Translations under genes and position numbers: made by a program
NCBI GenBank assembly: GCA_944324265.1
Contig: CALUVS010000015.1
Coordinates: 1 to 46,349, forward strand
Source of the DNA: an uncultured Traorella sp.
GTDB taxonomy: Bacteria > Bacillota_I > Bacilli_A > Erysipelotrichales > Erysipelotrichaceae
Length of the DNA stretch: 46,349 bases
Direction of reading: 5' to 3'
Notes under the pieces: generated by a model
What the model saw: the letters and a program-made list of their open reading frames with translations, nothing else
Told to the model about the DNA's origin: nothing
Databases searched by the model: none
In this document: in pieces, positions 18,485 to 28,112 of the stretch
Layout of the letters: each line of letters opens with the position of its first letter
Position numbering within the stretch: position 1 is the stretch's first letter

Positions 18485-18494
18485 GAGCTACCTC

Positions 18495-18830
18495 CTAAGC
18501 ACGTTCACTAACCACTACTGTAATGTGGCTAGTACGTTTGTGGATCGCACTTGCTGATCCTTTCGCACGTGGCATAAATCTTTTTAAAGTAATACCTTCG
18601 TTTGCATAACAAGCTTTAACGTACAATTTAGATTCATCTAAACCATTGTTGTTTACAGCATTTGCAACAGCGCTTTTCAATACTTTAGCAGTTGCATCAG
18701 CAGCAAAGTTTGAAGTATATCTCAAGATTGCTGCAGCTTCTTCAACATCTTTTCCACGGATCAAATCCAACACCAAGCGAGCTTTTCTAGGTGGGATACG
18801 TAGAGTTTTTGCAGTTGCTTTTACTTCCAT
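18495..18830 (-). CDS. rplV: 50S ribosomal protein L22
   Basis: L22, 111 aa, lining the exit tunnel. Motifs: [20 protein letters not shown] and [20 protein letters not shown] chose the second of two tandem ATGs (7 bases from GGAGG rather than 4). Confidence 0.97.
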   Translation of the reverse strand: MEVKATAKTLRIPPRKARLVLDLIRGKDVEEAAAILRYTSNFAADATAKVLKSAVANAVNNNGLDESKLYVKACYANEGITLKRFMPRAKGSASAIHKRTSHITVVVSERA

Positions 18831-18841
18831 CATTGTTCCTC

Positions 18842-19120
18842 CTATTTCTTAGCTTTCTTGTCGTCACCAGCGTGACCAGTGTATTTACGTGTAGGTACAA
18901 ATTCACCTAATTTGTGACCAACCATATCTTCTGTTACATATACTGGAAGATGTTCTTTACCATTGTAAACGGCAAATGTGTGTTCAACGAATTGAGGGAA
19001 AATTGTAGAACGGCGTGACCAAGTTTTAATCACTTCTTTTTTACCAGACTCATTCAGCTTTTCAACTTTTTTCATTAAGTGTTCATCACAGAAAGGTCCT
19101 TTTTTCAAACTACGACTCAT
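18842..19120 (-). CDS. rpsS: 30S ribosomal protein S19
   Basis: Head protein S19, 92 aa: [18 protein letters not shown], then [20 protein letters not shown] and [16 protein letters not shown]. Between rplB and rplV. Confidence 0.98.
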   Translation of the reverse strand: MSRSLKKGPFCDEHLMKKVEKLNESGKKEVIKTWSRRSTIFPQFVEHTFAVYNGKEHLPVYVTEDMVGHKLGEFVPTRKYTGHAGDDKKAKK

Positions 19121-19141
19121 TTGTACATTTCCTCCTTTCGC

Positions 19142-19975
19142 CTATTTACCATTGCGACGACGAACAATCAGTTTCGTAGAAGCTTTTTTGTTTTTACGAG
19201 TTTTAACACCCATAGCTTTCTTGCCCCAAGGAGTCATTGGAGACTTACGTCCAACAGGAGTACGTCCTTCCCCACCACCATGAGGGTGATCGTTAGGGTT
19301 CATAACAGAACCACGAACTGTAGGTCTGATACCTAACCAGCGAGAGCGACCAGCTTTACCAATATTTACTAATGAGTGGTCTTCGTTACCAACCTGTCCG
19401 ACTGTAGCACGGCAGTTACCTAAGATCTTGCGAACTTCACCAGATGCTAAACGAACAGTTACATATTTTTCTTCAATACCTAAAATCTGAGCACTAACAC
19501 CAGCAGAACGTGCTAACTGTCCACCTTTGCCAGGTTTCAGTTCAACATTGTGAATGAAAGTACCTTCAGGCATGTTTCTCATTTCCATGCAGTTACCAAC
19601 TTTGATGTCAGCAGTTGTACCAGAGACAACTTTTGCACCAACAGTTAAACCTTTTGGAGCTAAGATATAACGTTTTTCACCATCAACATAGTGCAGCAGC
19701 GCAATGTTTGCAGATCTGTTTGGATCGTATTCGATTGTTGCTACTGTTGCAGGAATATCATCTTTATTTCTCTTGAAGTCGATGATACGGTATTGACGTT
19801 TGTGTCCACCACCCTGGTGACGAGTAGTGATACGTCCGTTGTTATTACGTCCGCCTTTGCTTGTCAGCGGAGCCAATAGACTACGTTCTGGCTTTGTTGA
19901 AGTAATTTCATCAAATGTCAGCGTAGTCATATTACGACGACCATTTGTCGTTGGCTTATAAACCTTAATTGCCAT
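19142..19975 (-). CDS. rplB: 50S ribosomal protein L2
   Basis: L2, 277 aa, needed for peptidyl-transferase activity and subunit joining. The universally conserved histidine loop [20 protein letters not shown] is present. A 62-base gap holding small hairpins separates it from rplW, unusually wide for this operon, and its Shine-Dalgarno sequence (AAGGAAGG) is farther from the start than its neighbours'. Confidence 0.98.
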   Translation of the reverse strand: MAIKVYKPTTNGRRNMTTLTFDEITSTKPERSLLAPLTSKGGRNNNGRITTRHQGGGHKRQYRIIDFKRNKDDIPATVATIEYDPNRSANIALLHYVDGEKRYILAPKGLTVGAKVVSGTTADIKVGNCMEMRNMPEGTFIHNVELKPGKGGQLARSAGVSAQILGIEEKYVTVRLASGEVRKILGNCRATVGQVGNEDHSLVNIGKAGRSRWLGIRPTVRGSVMNPNDHPHGGGEGRTPVGRKSPMTPWGKKAMGVKTRKNKKASTKLIVRRRNGK

Positions 19976-20006
19976 AATCTTCTTTTTCCTTCCTTACGCA
20001 CTTTTA

Positions 20007-20030
20007 CGTGAAATAGCGTGATTCTTCACG
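20007..20030 (-). other. Two mutually exclusive hairpins in the rplW-rplB gap
   Basis: Minus-strand CGTGA can pair with TCACG (20017-20030, 4-base loop), or a CGTGAA at the same place can pair with TTCACG (20007-20030). Both choices use 20025-20030. They lie about 30-50 bases before the rplB start and may affect its translation or mRNA processing; function unproven. Confidence 0.3.
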
Positions 20031-20037
20031 AAATCAA

Positions 20038-20325
20038 TTATTCACCGAATAAATTGATGTCTTGTCCTTCAGCAATCTTAACAACTGCTTTGCGGATTGC
20101 TTTTGTAGTACCAGTGTATTTTCCAACACGTTTTGCTTTTGGCTTTGTGTTAAGAATATTCACTTTTTCAACTTTTACACCGAAGATAGCTTCAACAGCT
20201 TGTTTTACTTCAGTTTTGTTAGTTCCTTTTGCAACTTCAAATGTTACTTTGTTATCGCGTTCCATCAATCCCATTGATTTTTCAGTGATGATTGGTCTGA
20301 TAATAATATCTCTGTAGTTATTCAT
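20038..20325 (-). CDS. rplW: 50S ribosomal protein L23
   Basis: L23, 95 aa, the docking site for trigger factor and SRP at the tunnel exit. Motifs: [17 protein letters not shown] and [19 protein letters not shown]. Its start overlaps the rplD stop by one base. Confidence 0.98.
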   Translation of the reverse strand: MNNYRDIIIRPIITEKSMGLMERDNKVTFEVAKGTNKTEVKQAVEAIFGVKVEKVNILNTKPKAKRVGKYTGTTKAIRKAVVKIAEGQDINLFGE

Positions 20326-20954
20326 TATCCTAATACCTCCTCAACACATTTAACCGCTGCTTCAGTGAACACGATCTTGTTAGCATTGACAATGTCATAA
20401 ACATTGATCTTGTCAGCAGTCAGCATCATCATTGTATCGATGTTTCTTACTGAAAGATAAGCATTTTCGTAATCTTCTTCGCCAGAAACAACGAATAATG
20501 TCTTGTTTGTAGCTTTGATGTTGTCGATGATCTGAACCATATCCTTTGTTTTAGGAGCAGCCAATTCAAATTTATCCACAACGATCATGTCGTTAGAAAT
20601 AACTTTTTCTGATAAAACAGATTTTAAAGCTAAACGACGAACTTTTCTGTTTAATTTAGTTGCATAACTTCTTGGAGTAGGACCGAATACAATTCCTCCG
20701 CCTCTCCACTGAGGAGCTCTGGTTGAACCCTGACGAGCATTACCAGTTCCTTTTTGACGGTAAGGCTTGCGTCCACCGCCTGAAACTTCACGGCGATTTT
20801 TAACATCGTGAGTTCCCTGTCTCATTGATGCTCTTTGCATAACAATTGCATCAAAGATTACTTGCTGATTTGGCTCAATGCCAAATACTTCAGGGTTTAG
20901 AGAAATTTCATGTAACTCTTTACCTGCTTGGTTAAGTACGACCATATTAGGCAT
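20325..20954 (-). CDS. rplD: 50S ribosomal protein L4
   Basis: L4, 209 aa, whose loop enters the exit tunnel ([20 protein letters not shown] and [14 protein letters not shown]). In enterobacteria L4 represses the S10 operon; whether it acts on the structured leader here is unknown. Confidence 0.98.
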   Translation of the reverse strand: MPNMVVLNQAGKELHEISLNPEVFGIEPNQQVIFDAIVMQRASMRQGTHDVKNRREVSGGGRKPYRQKGTGNARQGSTRAPQWRGGGIVFGPTPRSYATKLNRKVRRLALKSVLSEKVISNDMIVVDKFELAAPKTKDMVQIIDNIKATNKTLFVVSGEEDYENAYLSVRNIDTMMMLTADKINVYDIVNANKIVFTEAAVKCVEEVLG

Positions 20955-20957
20955 GAT

Positions 20958-21644
20958 TTATTCCTCCTCATTCTTCTTGCTGTAGTCAACTAACACTTTA
21001 GCTTCTACATCACCTTTGCTGCATTTAGCAGACTGGATCATAACTAATCCTCTTCTTGGTCCAGGAACGTTTCCTTTAATCAAGATGTAGTTCTTTTCAG
21101 CATCTACTTTGATAACTTCCAAGTTCTGGTTGGTAGTGCGTTCAACACCCCAGTGACCTGGCATTGTGAATCCTGGGTCAATCTTGTTAGTACCTAACCC
21201 TGTAGTCGCTGCAGAACCCATACCTCTGTGGTGGCCAGAACCATGGCTCTTAGGTCCGATTTTCTGATTGTGTCTTACAACAGCACCAGTGAATCCATGA
21301 CCTTTGCTTGTACCGATAACGTCAACCATTTCTCCAGCTGAGAAAATGTCAACCTTAACTTCAGCACCTAATTCGTAGCTCATCATTTCTTCTGAGCGGA
21401 TTTCTCTGATGTAACGTTTTGGAGCAGTGTTTACTTTTTTAGCGTGCCCGATAGCAGCTTTAGTAGCACGTGTTTCCTTTACATCTTCCAAACCTAACTG
21501 GATAGCAACGTATCCATCATTTTCGATTGTTTTCTTCTGTAAAACAATATTTGGGGTAGCCTCAACAACTGTAACCGGAATTAAAACTCCATCTTCAGTA
21601 AAGACTTGAGTCATACCAACCTTACGTCCTAATAAACCTTTCAT
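20958..21644 (-). CDS. rplC: 50S ribosomal protein L3
   Basis: L3, 228 aa, slightly longer than usual (about 209) because of a charged C-terminal tail ending in KKNEEE. Core motifs are KGLLGRKVGMTQVFTEDG, SKGHGFTGAV and the GSGHHRGMGSAATTG loop reaching the peptidyl-transferase centre. Confidence 0.98.
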   Translation of the reverse strand: MKGLLGRKVGMTQVFTEDGVLIPVTVVEATPNIVLQKKTIENDGYVAIQLGLEDVKETRATKAAIGHAKKVNTAPKRYIREIRSEEMMSYELGAEVKVDIFSAGEMVDVIGTSKGHGFTGAVVRHNQKIGPKSHGSGHHRGMGSAATTGLGTNKIDPGFTMPGHWGVERTTNQNLEVIKVDAEKNYILIKGNVPGPRRGLVMIQSAKCSKGDVEAKVLVDYSKKNEEE

Positions 21645-21659
21645 GTTGTCACCTCCGAA

Positions 21660-21971
21660 TTACAGTTTGATTTCGATGTCAACACCGCTAGGCAGTTCCA
21701 AACGACTTAATGCGTCGATAGTTTCTGCTGTAGGTCCAACAATTTCAATCAAACGTTTGTGAGTTCTCAATTCAAACTGTTCACGAGAATCTTTGTATTT
21801 ATGTACCGCACGCAAGATAGTTACAACTTGCTTTTCAGTTGGCAGTGGTACAGGACCAACGATTTTTTTAGCACCGTGTGCTTGGGCAGCTGTTACGATT
21901 TTTTCAGCACTAGAATCAAGGATTCTGTGTTCGTAAGCTTTTAAGCGAATTCTTACGCTATTTTTTGCCAT
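21660..21971 (-). CDS. rpsJ: 30S ribosomal protein S10
   Basis: S10 (NusE), 103 aa, also a component of transcription antitermination complexes. It reads [20 protein letters not shown], then [17 protein letters not shown] and [13 protein letters not shown]. It is the first gene of the super-operon and sits directly behind a structured leader. Confidence 0.98.
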   Translation of the reverse strand: MAKNSVRIRLKAYEHRILDSSAEKIVTAAQAHGAKKIVGPVPLPTEKQVVTILRAVHKYKDSREQFELRTHKRLIEIVGPTAETIDALSRLELPSGVDIEIKL

Positions 21972-22096
21972 GTATATCTCCTTCCGCCTGTTCTTGACAG
22001 GCTCAACCGCTCACTACGAATTCCCCGGCTCTACACCTTCTTGACAACGTGTCTCAGTGTGTCGGCAACCTCGCATGTCAACGCGGCAACGCAAGT
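21972..22096 (-). promoter_or_regulatory. Structured 5' leader of the S10 operon
   Basis: About 115-120 transcribed bases precede rpsJ. A 6-bp hairpin (GCCUGU/ACAGGC, 21986-22002) ends just before the GGAAGGAG Shine-Dalgarno sequence. Two short direct repeats lie in the leader: GUUGCCG and UGUCAAGAA, the latter also forming the loop of the hairpin. This suggests ribosomal-protein control, but I cannot match it to a known leader family by eye. Confidence 0.4.
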
Positions 22097-22125
22097 ATTA
22101 TAACAAACTATATTGCGTAAAACAA
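22097..22125 (-). promoter_or_regulatory. Promoter of the S10 operon
   Basis: Minus-strand -10 TATAAT (22097-22102), 17-base spacer and -35 TTGTTT (22120-22125). From here to the gene at 22253 the DNA is T/A-rich with no other clear feature. Confidence 0.65.
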
Positions 22126-22240
22126 GCCTTTTTTTGCACTTTTTTTAACTTTTTTTCTGTTTGGCTCTCTTGGGTCCTTTTACCTTTATTTTCACCTATA
22201 AGAAACCGTTTTCATCATTGATTTTCATGCAAATTGATAA

Positions 22241-22269
22241 AAAAAAGAGAAACTATTGATTCGTTTCTC
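22241..22269 (-). terminator. Terminator of the ccdA-tlpA fusion gene
   Basis: A GAGAAAC/GTTTCTC stem (22247-22253 and 22263-22269) with a 9-base loop is followed by eight U on the minus strand. The upstream arm lies in the last codons of the gene. Confidence 0.75.
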
Positions 22270-23470
22270 CTCCTTCAATCGGTTCCATGACACCTTTTTT
22301 TGTCATCTCAATGATTTCATCCATAATTTCTTTATTGACAGCCCCTTCCAGATAACCAAAGATGCTGCCGTCAGCATTGATCATAAAGGTTGTCGGGAAA
22401 GAAGTAACCCCATATTGATAAAACCATGCTCCTGTTTCATCATATAAAACCGGGAATGTCAATTCATTGCTTTCCATAAATTCTCTGGCACTCTCTGTAC
22501 CGCTTTCGCGATAAGCACCGTTAATCAATGTCAAGACAGCCACTTCATCACTATCCTGATATTGCTCGTATAACGCCTGCAGACTGTCCAATTCACTTTG
22601 ACAGGCCGGACACCATGTTCCCCAGAAATTCAAATAAACAATTTTTCCCTGATAATCACTCAGCGATACCTCATTGCCGTATAAATCATTGAGTGTAATA
22701 TCCGGTGCCATGATGACATCATCGGCATTATTTTCTTCCGTAATTTCCTCTTCAGCCATTTCAGCTGGCACCTGCACTGTGTTCACAGTAGAGCCGATGA
22801 GCCATACCCCCATCAAGATCATCAGCACCGCTCCGATCTTGACAGCAGCATTCATGTATTTTTTATAGCTCTGCAGTTTTGTAAGCAATGTGTCAGTAAA
22901 TATCCCCACCAAAAGAAACGGCAATGTTAAGCCTAGCGCATATAGACAAGCCAGCAATACGCCATTCACCCATGATGAAGCATTCGCAGATAAAACTAAG
23001 ATGCTAGTCATCGCCGGCCCGATGCAGGGCGTCCAGGCAAAGCTGAAAGTAAATCCCATCACGAAAGCAATGAGCACGTTCATCGAACCTTTGCTTACCG
23101 GGGATTGCAGCTGAAAGGTTTGATTCAATTTCCCGAATCTGAATACACCTAATTGATGCAGTCCAAGCAGAATGATAATGATACCGCCGATTCTGGCCAT
23201 CCATTCTCTTTGATCCAAAAAGAAACCGGCAAAAGCAGAAAACGTCATATGCACAAGCAATATGCCGGCAAAAATTCCTGCAATAAAACAAATGGTAAAT
23301 AACAATAATCTTATACGGCGTTTTTTCGTTTCCTCTGATGTATAGGTGCCGCTAAGATATCCTATATAGATAGGAAGCATCGGCAAGACGCAAGGAGAGA
23401 AAAACGAAAGTAATCCCTCAATGAAAACAACAATAAAACTGATATTGGTCATTGCTTCACTTGTAATCAT
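22253..23470 (-). CDS. CcdA-TlpA fusion: thiol:disulfide electron carrier with an extracytoplasmic thioredoxin domain
   Basis: Membrane protein that should carry reducing power from cytoplasmic thioredoxin across the membrane to an attached thioredoxin domain. The CcdA/DsbD-like part (about 10-225) has the paired membrane cysteines in SFFSPCVLPMLP (Cys27) and FAWTPCIGPAM (Cys149). After an acidic linker (235-250), a TlpA/ResA-like domain (about 252-395) carries the active site FWGTWCPACQ (Cys287, Cys290) and the cis-Pro segment TSFPTTFMI. A single-chain fusion removes the need for a separate partner. Probable roles are cytochrome c-type reduction or repair of exported proteins such as lipoproteins; no cytochrome genes are nearby. 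Start 23470 has GAGG 6 bases before it. Confidence 0.88.
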   Translation of the reverse strand: MITSEAMTNISFIVVFIEGLLSFFSPCVLPMLPIYIGYLSGTYTSEETKKRRIRLLLFTICFIAGIFAGILLVHMTFSAFAGFFLDQREWMARIGGIIIILLGLHQLGVFRFGKLNQTFQLQSPVSKGSMNVLIAFVMGFTFSFAWTPCIGPAMTSILVLSANASSWVNGVLLACLYALGLTLPFLLVGIFTDTLLTKLQSYKKYMNAAVKIGAVLMILMGVWLIGSTVNTVQVPAEMAEEEITEENNADDVIMAPDITLNDLYGNEVSLSDYQGKIVYLNFWGTWCPACQSELDSLQALYEQYQDSDEVAVLTLINGAYRESGTESAREFMESNELTFPVLYDETGAWFYQYGVTSFPTTFMINADGSIFGYLEGAVNKEIMDEIIEMTKKGVMEPIEGGETNQ

Positions 23471-23487
23471 AATCCACCTCGCTAATG

Positions 23488-23516
23488 ATTATAGCGAATT
23501 AATCGGTTTCTCACAA
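23488..23516 (-). promoter_or_regulatory. Promoter of the ccdA-tlpA fusion gene
   Basis: -35 TTGTGA (23511-23516), 17-base spacer, perfect -10 TATAAT (23488-23493), minus strand. Confidence 0.6.
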
Positions 23517-23523
23517 GGGAATT

Positions 23524-23549
23524 AATAAAAGCAGACATGACGCCTGCTT
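23524..23549 (-). terminator. Terminator of thiT
   Basis: AAGCAG/CTGCTT arms with a short loop then UUUUAUU on the minus strand, overlapping the thiT stop codon. Confidence 0.5.
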
Positions 23550-24117
23550 ATTCTTTGATTCCTTCAAATGGTACATTTTTTGCTTTGCGGATAGCATTGA
23601 TCAGCAATGGCACTAAGATAACAGCCGCAATCAATGTAGGAACACAATACCAAGCATTGTATCCCAATGAGAATGACCAGCTGGCCCAGCTGCCGGCAGC
23701 TTCACTTTCTTCCACCCACAAATAAGCTCCTGAAATGACATGAGAAGCATATTTTAAGATCATACCGCCGATCACTCCCGGAATAATATTGTTCTTACCG
23801 ATCTTAGGGAAAATAGCTCCGATTCCGCAAGCCAGCAATGGGAATACATAATCACATAAAATGACTGGAATTGAAATCAAGTAAGAGTTCATTCCTAAAA
23901 TTGATTCCACAAGGAAAGCAAGAATCGCTACAGCACCGCCTTTTTTCCATCCCAAATGGAATGAAGCAACAAACAATGCAATAACATGCAATTCCAATTT
24001 ACCCCCGTTAGGCATTTCAAAAGGAATCATTTTGCTGACAAGTTCCAAAGCTAACGCCAGCGCTACATAAAAAGCAATAAATACAATATCTCTGATTAGT
24101 TTTCTATTTTTGTCCAT
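23548..24117 (-). CDS. thiT: Thiamine-specific ECF transporter S component ThiT
   Basis: Small integral membrane protein (189 aa, about six helices) that binds thiamine and docks on the shared EcfA1-EcfA2-EcfT core. Typical ThiT features are the N-terminal IAFYVALALALE segment, IPFEMPNGGKLELHVIALF with the Pro-Asn-Gly-Gly pocket, and the aromatic WVEES and YNAWY segments near the C-terminus that line the thiamine site in known structures. A TPP riboswitch directly upstream independently supports the substrate. The matching energising core lies at 3.8-6.3 kb in this window. Confidence 0.93.
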   Translation of the reverse strand: MDKNRKLIRDIVFIAFYVALALALELVSKMIPFEMPNGGKLELHVIALFVASFHLGWKKGGAVAILAFLVESILGMNSYLISIPVILCDYVFPLLACGIGAIFPKIGKNNIIPGVIGGMILKYASHVISGAYLWVEESEAAGSWASWSFSLGYNAWYCVPTLIAAVILVPLLINAIRKAKNVPFEGIKE

Positions 24118-24125
24118 AAAAAAAC

Positions 24126-24146
24126 ACCTCCGAATTTGAGGCGTAG
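24126..24146 (-). promoter_or_regulatory. Expression platform of the thiT riboswitch (Shine-Dalgarno sequestering stem)
   Basis: GCCUC (24138-24142) can pair with GAGGU (24126-24130), burying the GGAGG that serves thiT in a 5-bp hairpin with a 7-base loop. The overlapping CUACGC (24141-24146) is complementary to GCGUAG inside the aptamer's 3' part (24170-24175). The two pairings exclude each other, as expected for a switch acting on translation. No U-run follows, so a terminator is unlikely. Confidence 0.65.
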
Positions 24147-24162
24147 AAACATCAAAAAAACT

Positions 24163-24232
24163 TGACTCCCTACGCTAGTACTAACTAGATCAGGTCATAA
24201 GGGACTCTCTCAGCCGTTCGGCACCCCTGTCT
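24163..24232 (-). promoter_or_regulatory. TPP (thiamin pyrophosphate) riboswitch aptamer
   Basis: The minus strand carries the THI-box hallmarks in order: GGGGTGCC, then GGCTGAGAGAG, then ACCTGATCTAGTTAGTAC, then GCGTAGGGAG. This is the classical TPP aptamer and it precedes thiT. High TPP should reduce thiamine-transporter synthesis. Confidence 0.95.
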
Positions 24233-24242
24233 TGACAAAAGT

Positions 24243-24248
24243 ATTATA
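24243..24248 (-). promoter_or_regulatory. Probable -10 box of the thiT riboswitch transcript
   Basis: A perfect TATAAT stands about 10 bases before the aptamer. The -35 region falls in the U-run of the preceding terminator and is a poor match, so the promoter call rests mainly on the -10. Confidence 0.45.
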
Positions 24249-24259
24249 AAGCAGAACAT

Positions 24260-24288
24260 TAAAAAAGGAAAGCAAATTTTGCTTTCCT
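24260..24288 (-). terminator. Terminator of the small lipoprotein gene
   Basis: An 11-bp stem (AGGAAAGCAAA/TTTGCTTTCCT) with a very small loop is followed by six U on the minus strand, just after the stop codon. Confidence 0.8.
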
Positions 24289-24294
24289 AAAGTT

Positions 24295-24789
24295 TTATTC
24301 AGCTGTTTCTTCGTCTACTACTTCAGTTGGAGCCATTGATTCGAATGCTTCAGACACTGAATCAAAGCTGTCAGATGATAAAGTATAGTTTGTGAATGAG
24401 TCCTTATTAGAAATTGCTAATGTTCCATCACCGTAAACAACAAAACGCATGAAGTTGTCATCCAATGGTCCATTCAATTCGATAAAATAATAAGGGTTGC
24501 CGTAAACTTTTTCCTGACTGGCTGCTGTTTCAGCATTAACTCCTTCTACAATTCCTGTAATTGTTTCCATCATGCCTTCAGTATCTGCTTTCATATCTAC
24601 AGCAGCAGTTTCACGAGAAGCTTCTGTAGTTACATAAACACGTACATCAGCAGCATCTGTCTGAGATAATTGTTCTGCGAATGAAGCAGCATCCAATGTA
24701 GTCCCCGTTGTTTCAGCCGGTGCATCTGCAGAAGTAGAGCATCCTGTCAAAATAAAGGCAGCAGCTAATGCCATAAATAATTTTTTCAT
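24295..24789 (-). CDS. Small predicted lipoprotein of unknown function
   Basis: I do not recognise a family. The 164-residue product begins with a clear lipoprotein signal (MKKLFMALAAAFILTGC, Cys17), followed by a Ser/Thr/Ala-rich stretch, a segment with many Ala, Thr and Glu residues and a compact part (YGNPYYFIELNGPLDDNFMRF) that may be a beta-rich fold. The start is ATG 24789, with GGGAGG 10 bases upstream; an ATG at 24807 overlaps that site and is rejected. It stands alone, with its own promoter and terminator, between pyrG and thiT. Confidence 0.75.
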   Translation of the reverse strand: MKKLFMALAAAFILTGCSTSADAPAETTGTTLDAASFAEQLSQTDAADVRVYVTTEASRETAAVDMKADTEGMMETITGIVEGVNAETAASQEKVYGNPYYFIELNGPLDDNFMRFVVYGDGTLAISNKDSFTNYTLSSDSFDSVSEAFESMAPTEVVDEETAE

Positions 24790-24832
24790 TTTTATACTTC
24801 CTCCCAATTATGTACAAAAAGCGTACTCATAC

Positions 24833-24861
24833 ATGATAGCACTTTTTCTAGCAATTTCCAA
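24833..24861 (-). promoter_or_regulatory. Promoter of the small lipoprotein gene
   Basis: -35 TTGGAA (24856-24861), 17-base spacer, -10 TATCAT (24833-24838), minus strand. The 24862-24951 stretch up to the pyrG stop is A/T-rich; I see no convincing terminator for pyrG there. Confidence 0.5.
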
Positions 24862-24951
24862 TAAAATATTATGCTAATTTCATCAATTTTTAGTGTAATT
24901 TTATTTTATTGTGATTGCTGGGCAGGTTTTCATAAAAAAATCAGTTTTTGG

Positions 24952-26562
<1,611 letters not shown>

Positions 26563-28095
26563 TTACTCCCATTCTACTGTTCCTGGAGGTTTAGAAGTAA
26601 TATCATACACTACGCGGGTAATGCCCATGATTTCATTCGTAATACGGCTGCTGGCCTTTTCTAAGACTTCATATGGCAGTCGAGTCCATTCAGCCGTCAT
26701 AAAGTCATCTGTGGTCACAGCTCTTAAAGCGACTGTGTAGCCATAAGTTCTGGCATCGCCTTTAACTCCGACAGAGCGCAGATCAGTCAATACTGCAAAA
26801 TACTGATTTGTGAAGTTTTCTAAATGAGCGTTGGCAATTTCTTCACGGAAGATCGCATCTGCTTCTCTTAATACATCCAATCTCTCTTTCGTAATTTCAC
26901 CAATGATACGGACAGCTAAGCCAGGTCCTGGGAATGGCTGACGCCAAACAAGTTCATGAGGAATGTTCAGCTGAGTCCCTGCTTCACGCACTTCATCTTT
27001 GAATAAATCCTTTAATGGTTCTACGATTTCATCAAAGGCAATAACATCCGGCAATCCGCCGACATTGTGGTGACTCTTGATAACGGCAGAATCCCCTTTA
27101 CCGCTTTCAATCACATCCGGATAAATCGTTCCCTGTACCAATACATCGATCTTACCCAGTTTTTTTGCTTCATCTTCAAAGACACGGATAAATTCTTCAC
27201 CGATGATCTTGCGTTTCTGTTCAGGATCTGTCACATGAGCTAATTTGCTTAAGAAACGATCTTCCGCATTAACACGAATCAAATTGATTCCAAACTGTTT
27301 GCCGAATGTATTTTCAACAAAATCACCTTCATCCTTGCGCAGCAATCCATGATCCACAAAGACACAAGTCAGATTTGTTCCGATAGCTTTGTGCAGCAAT
27401 ACAGCTGCGACAGAAGAATCGACACCGCCGGATAATGCCAGCAATACTTTCTTGCCAGCCAGCTCTTTTTTGTACTTAGCAATGGAGCTGTCGACAAAGT
27501 TTTCCATTTTCCATTCTGCTGCACATCCGCATACTTTGAAAATAAAATTGTGCAGCATTTGTTTTCCATAAGCTGTGTGAGTCACTTCTGGGTGGAATTG
27601 AACTCCATAAAGCTTTCTTGATTCATCACACATAGCAGCACAAGGACATTTATCTGTGTGAGCAATAATTTCAAAGCCCTTTGGTGCTTCTTTGACATAA
27701 TCCGTGTGGCTCATCCAGCAAATACTTTTTTCCGGTACATCATCAAATAATACATTCTTTTTAACATATACTTCTGTTTTACCGTATTCACTGCTGTTTT
27801 CAGCGGATGTAATTTCACCATCAGCCATATAAGCCATCAATTGTTCCCCATAACAAATCCCTAATACCGGAATTCCAAGATCTAAAACAGCTGGATCATA
27901 GTGCGGAGATTTTTCATCATAAACACTGTTGGGTCCACCTGTAAAGATAATTCCTTTATATCCGATTTCTTGGATTTCCTGAGGTGTAATTTTATTATAA
28001 GGCTTAATTTCTGCATAAACATGTTCTGAACGAACTCTGCGGGCAATCAATTGATTATACTGTCCGCCAAAATCTAATACTAGTATCTTATCCAT
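26563..28095 (-). CDS. guaA: GMP synthase (glutamine-hydrolysing)
   Basis: Amination of XMP to GMP. Domains in order: class I glutamine amidotransferase ([19 protein letters not shown], nucleophile in [16 protein letters not shown]), ATP pyrophosphatase with PP-loop [16 protein letters not shown], and C-terminal dimerisation domain ending PPGTVEWE. 510 aa, full length. It lies 17 bp behind purB with GAGG upstream. Confidence 0.98.
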   Translation of the reverse strand: MDKILVLDFGGQYNQLIARRVRSEHVYAEIKPYNKITPQEIQEIGYKGIIFTGGPNSVYDEKSPHYDPAVLDLGIPVLGICYGEQLMAYMADGEITSAENSSEYGKTEVYVKKNVLFDDVPEKSICWMSHTDYVKEAPKGFEIIAHTDKCPCAAMCDESRKLYGVQFHPEVTHTAYGKQMLHNFIFKVCGCAAEWKMENFVDSSIAKYKKELAGKKVLLALSGGVDSSVAAVLLHKAIGTNLTCVFVDHGLLRKDEGDFVENTFGKQFGINLIRVNAEDRFLSKLAHVTDPEQKRKIIGEEFIRVFEDEAKKLGKIDVLVQGTIYPDVIESGKGDSAVIKSHHNVGGLPDVIAFDEIVEPLKDLFKDEVREAGTQLNIPHELVWRQPFPGPGLAVRIIGEITKERLDVLREADAIFREEIANAHLENFTNQYFAVLTDLRSVGVKGDARTYGYTVALRAVTTDDFMTAEWTRLPYEVLEKASSRITNEIMGITRVVYDITSKPPGTVEWE

Positions 28096-28112
28096 TCACT
28101 CAACCTCTTTTC

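Noticed and set aside
24118-24240. T-box or terminator-type control before thiT
   Set aside because: The conserved elements are those of a TPP aptamer, and no terminator U-run follows the switching stem.
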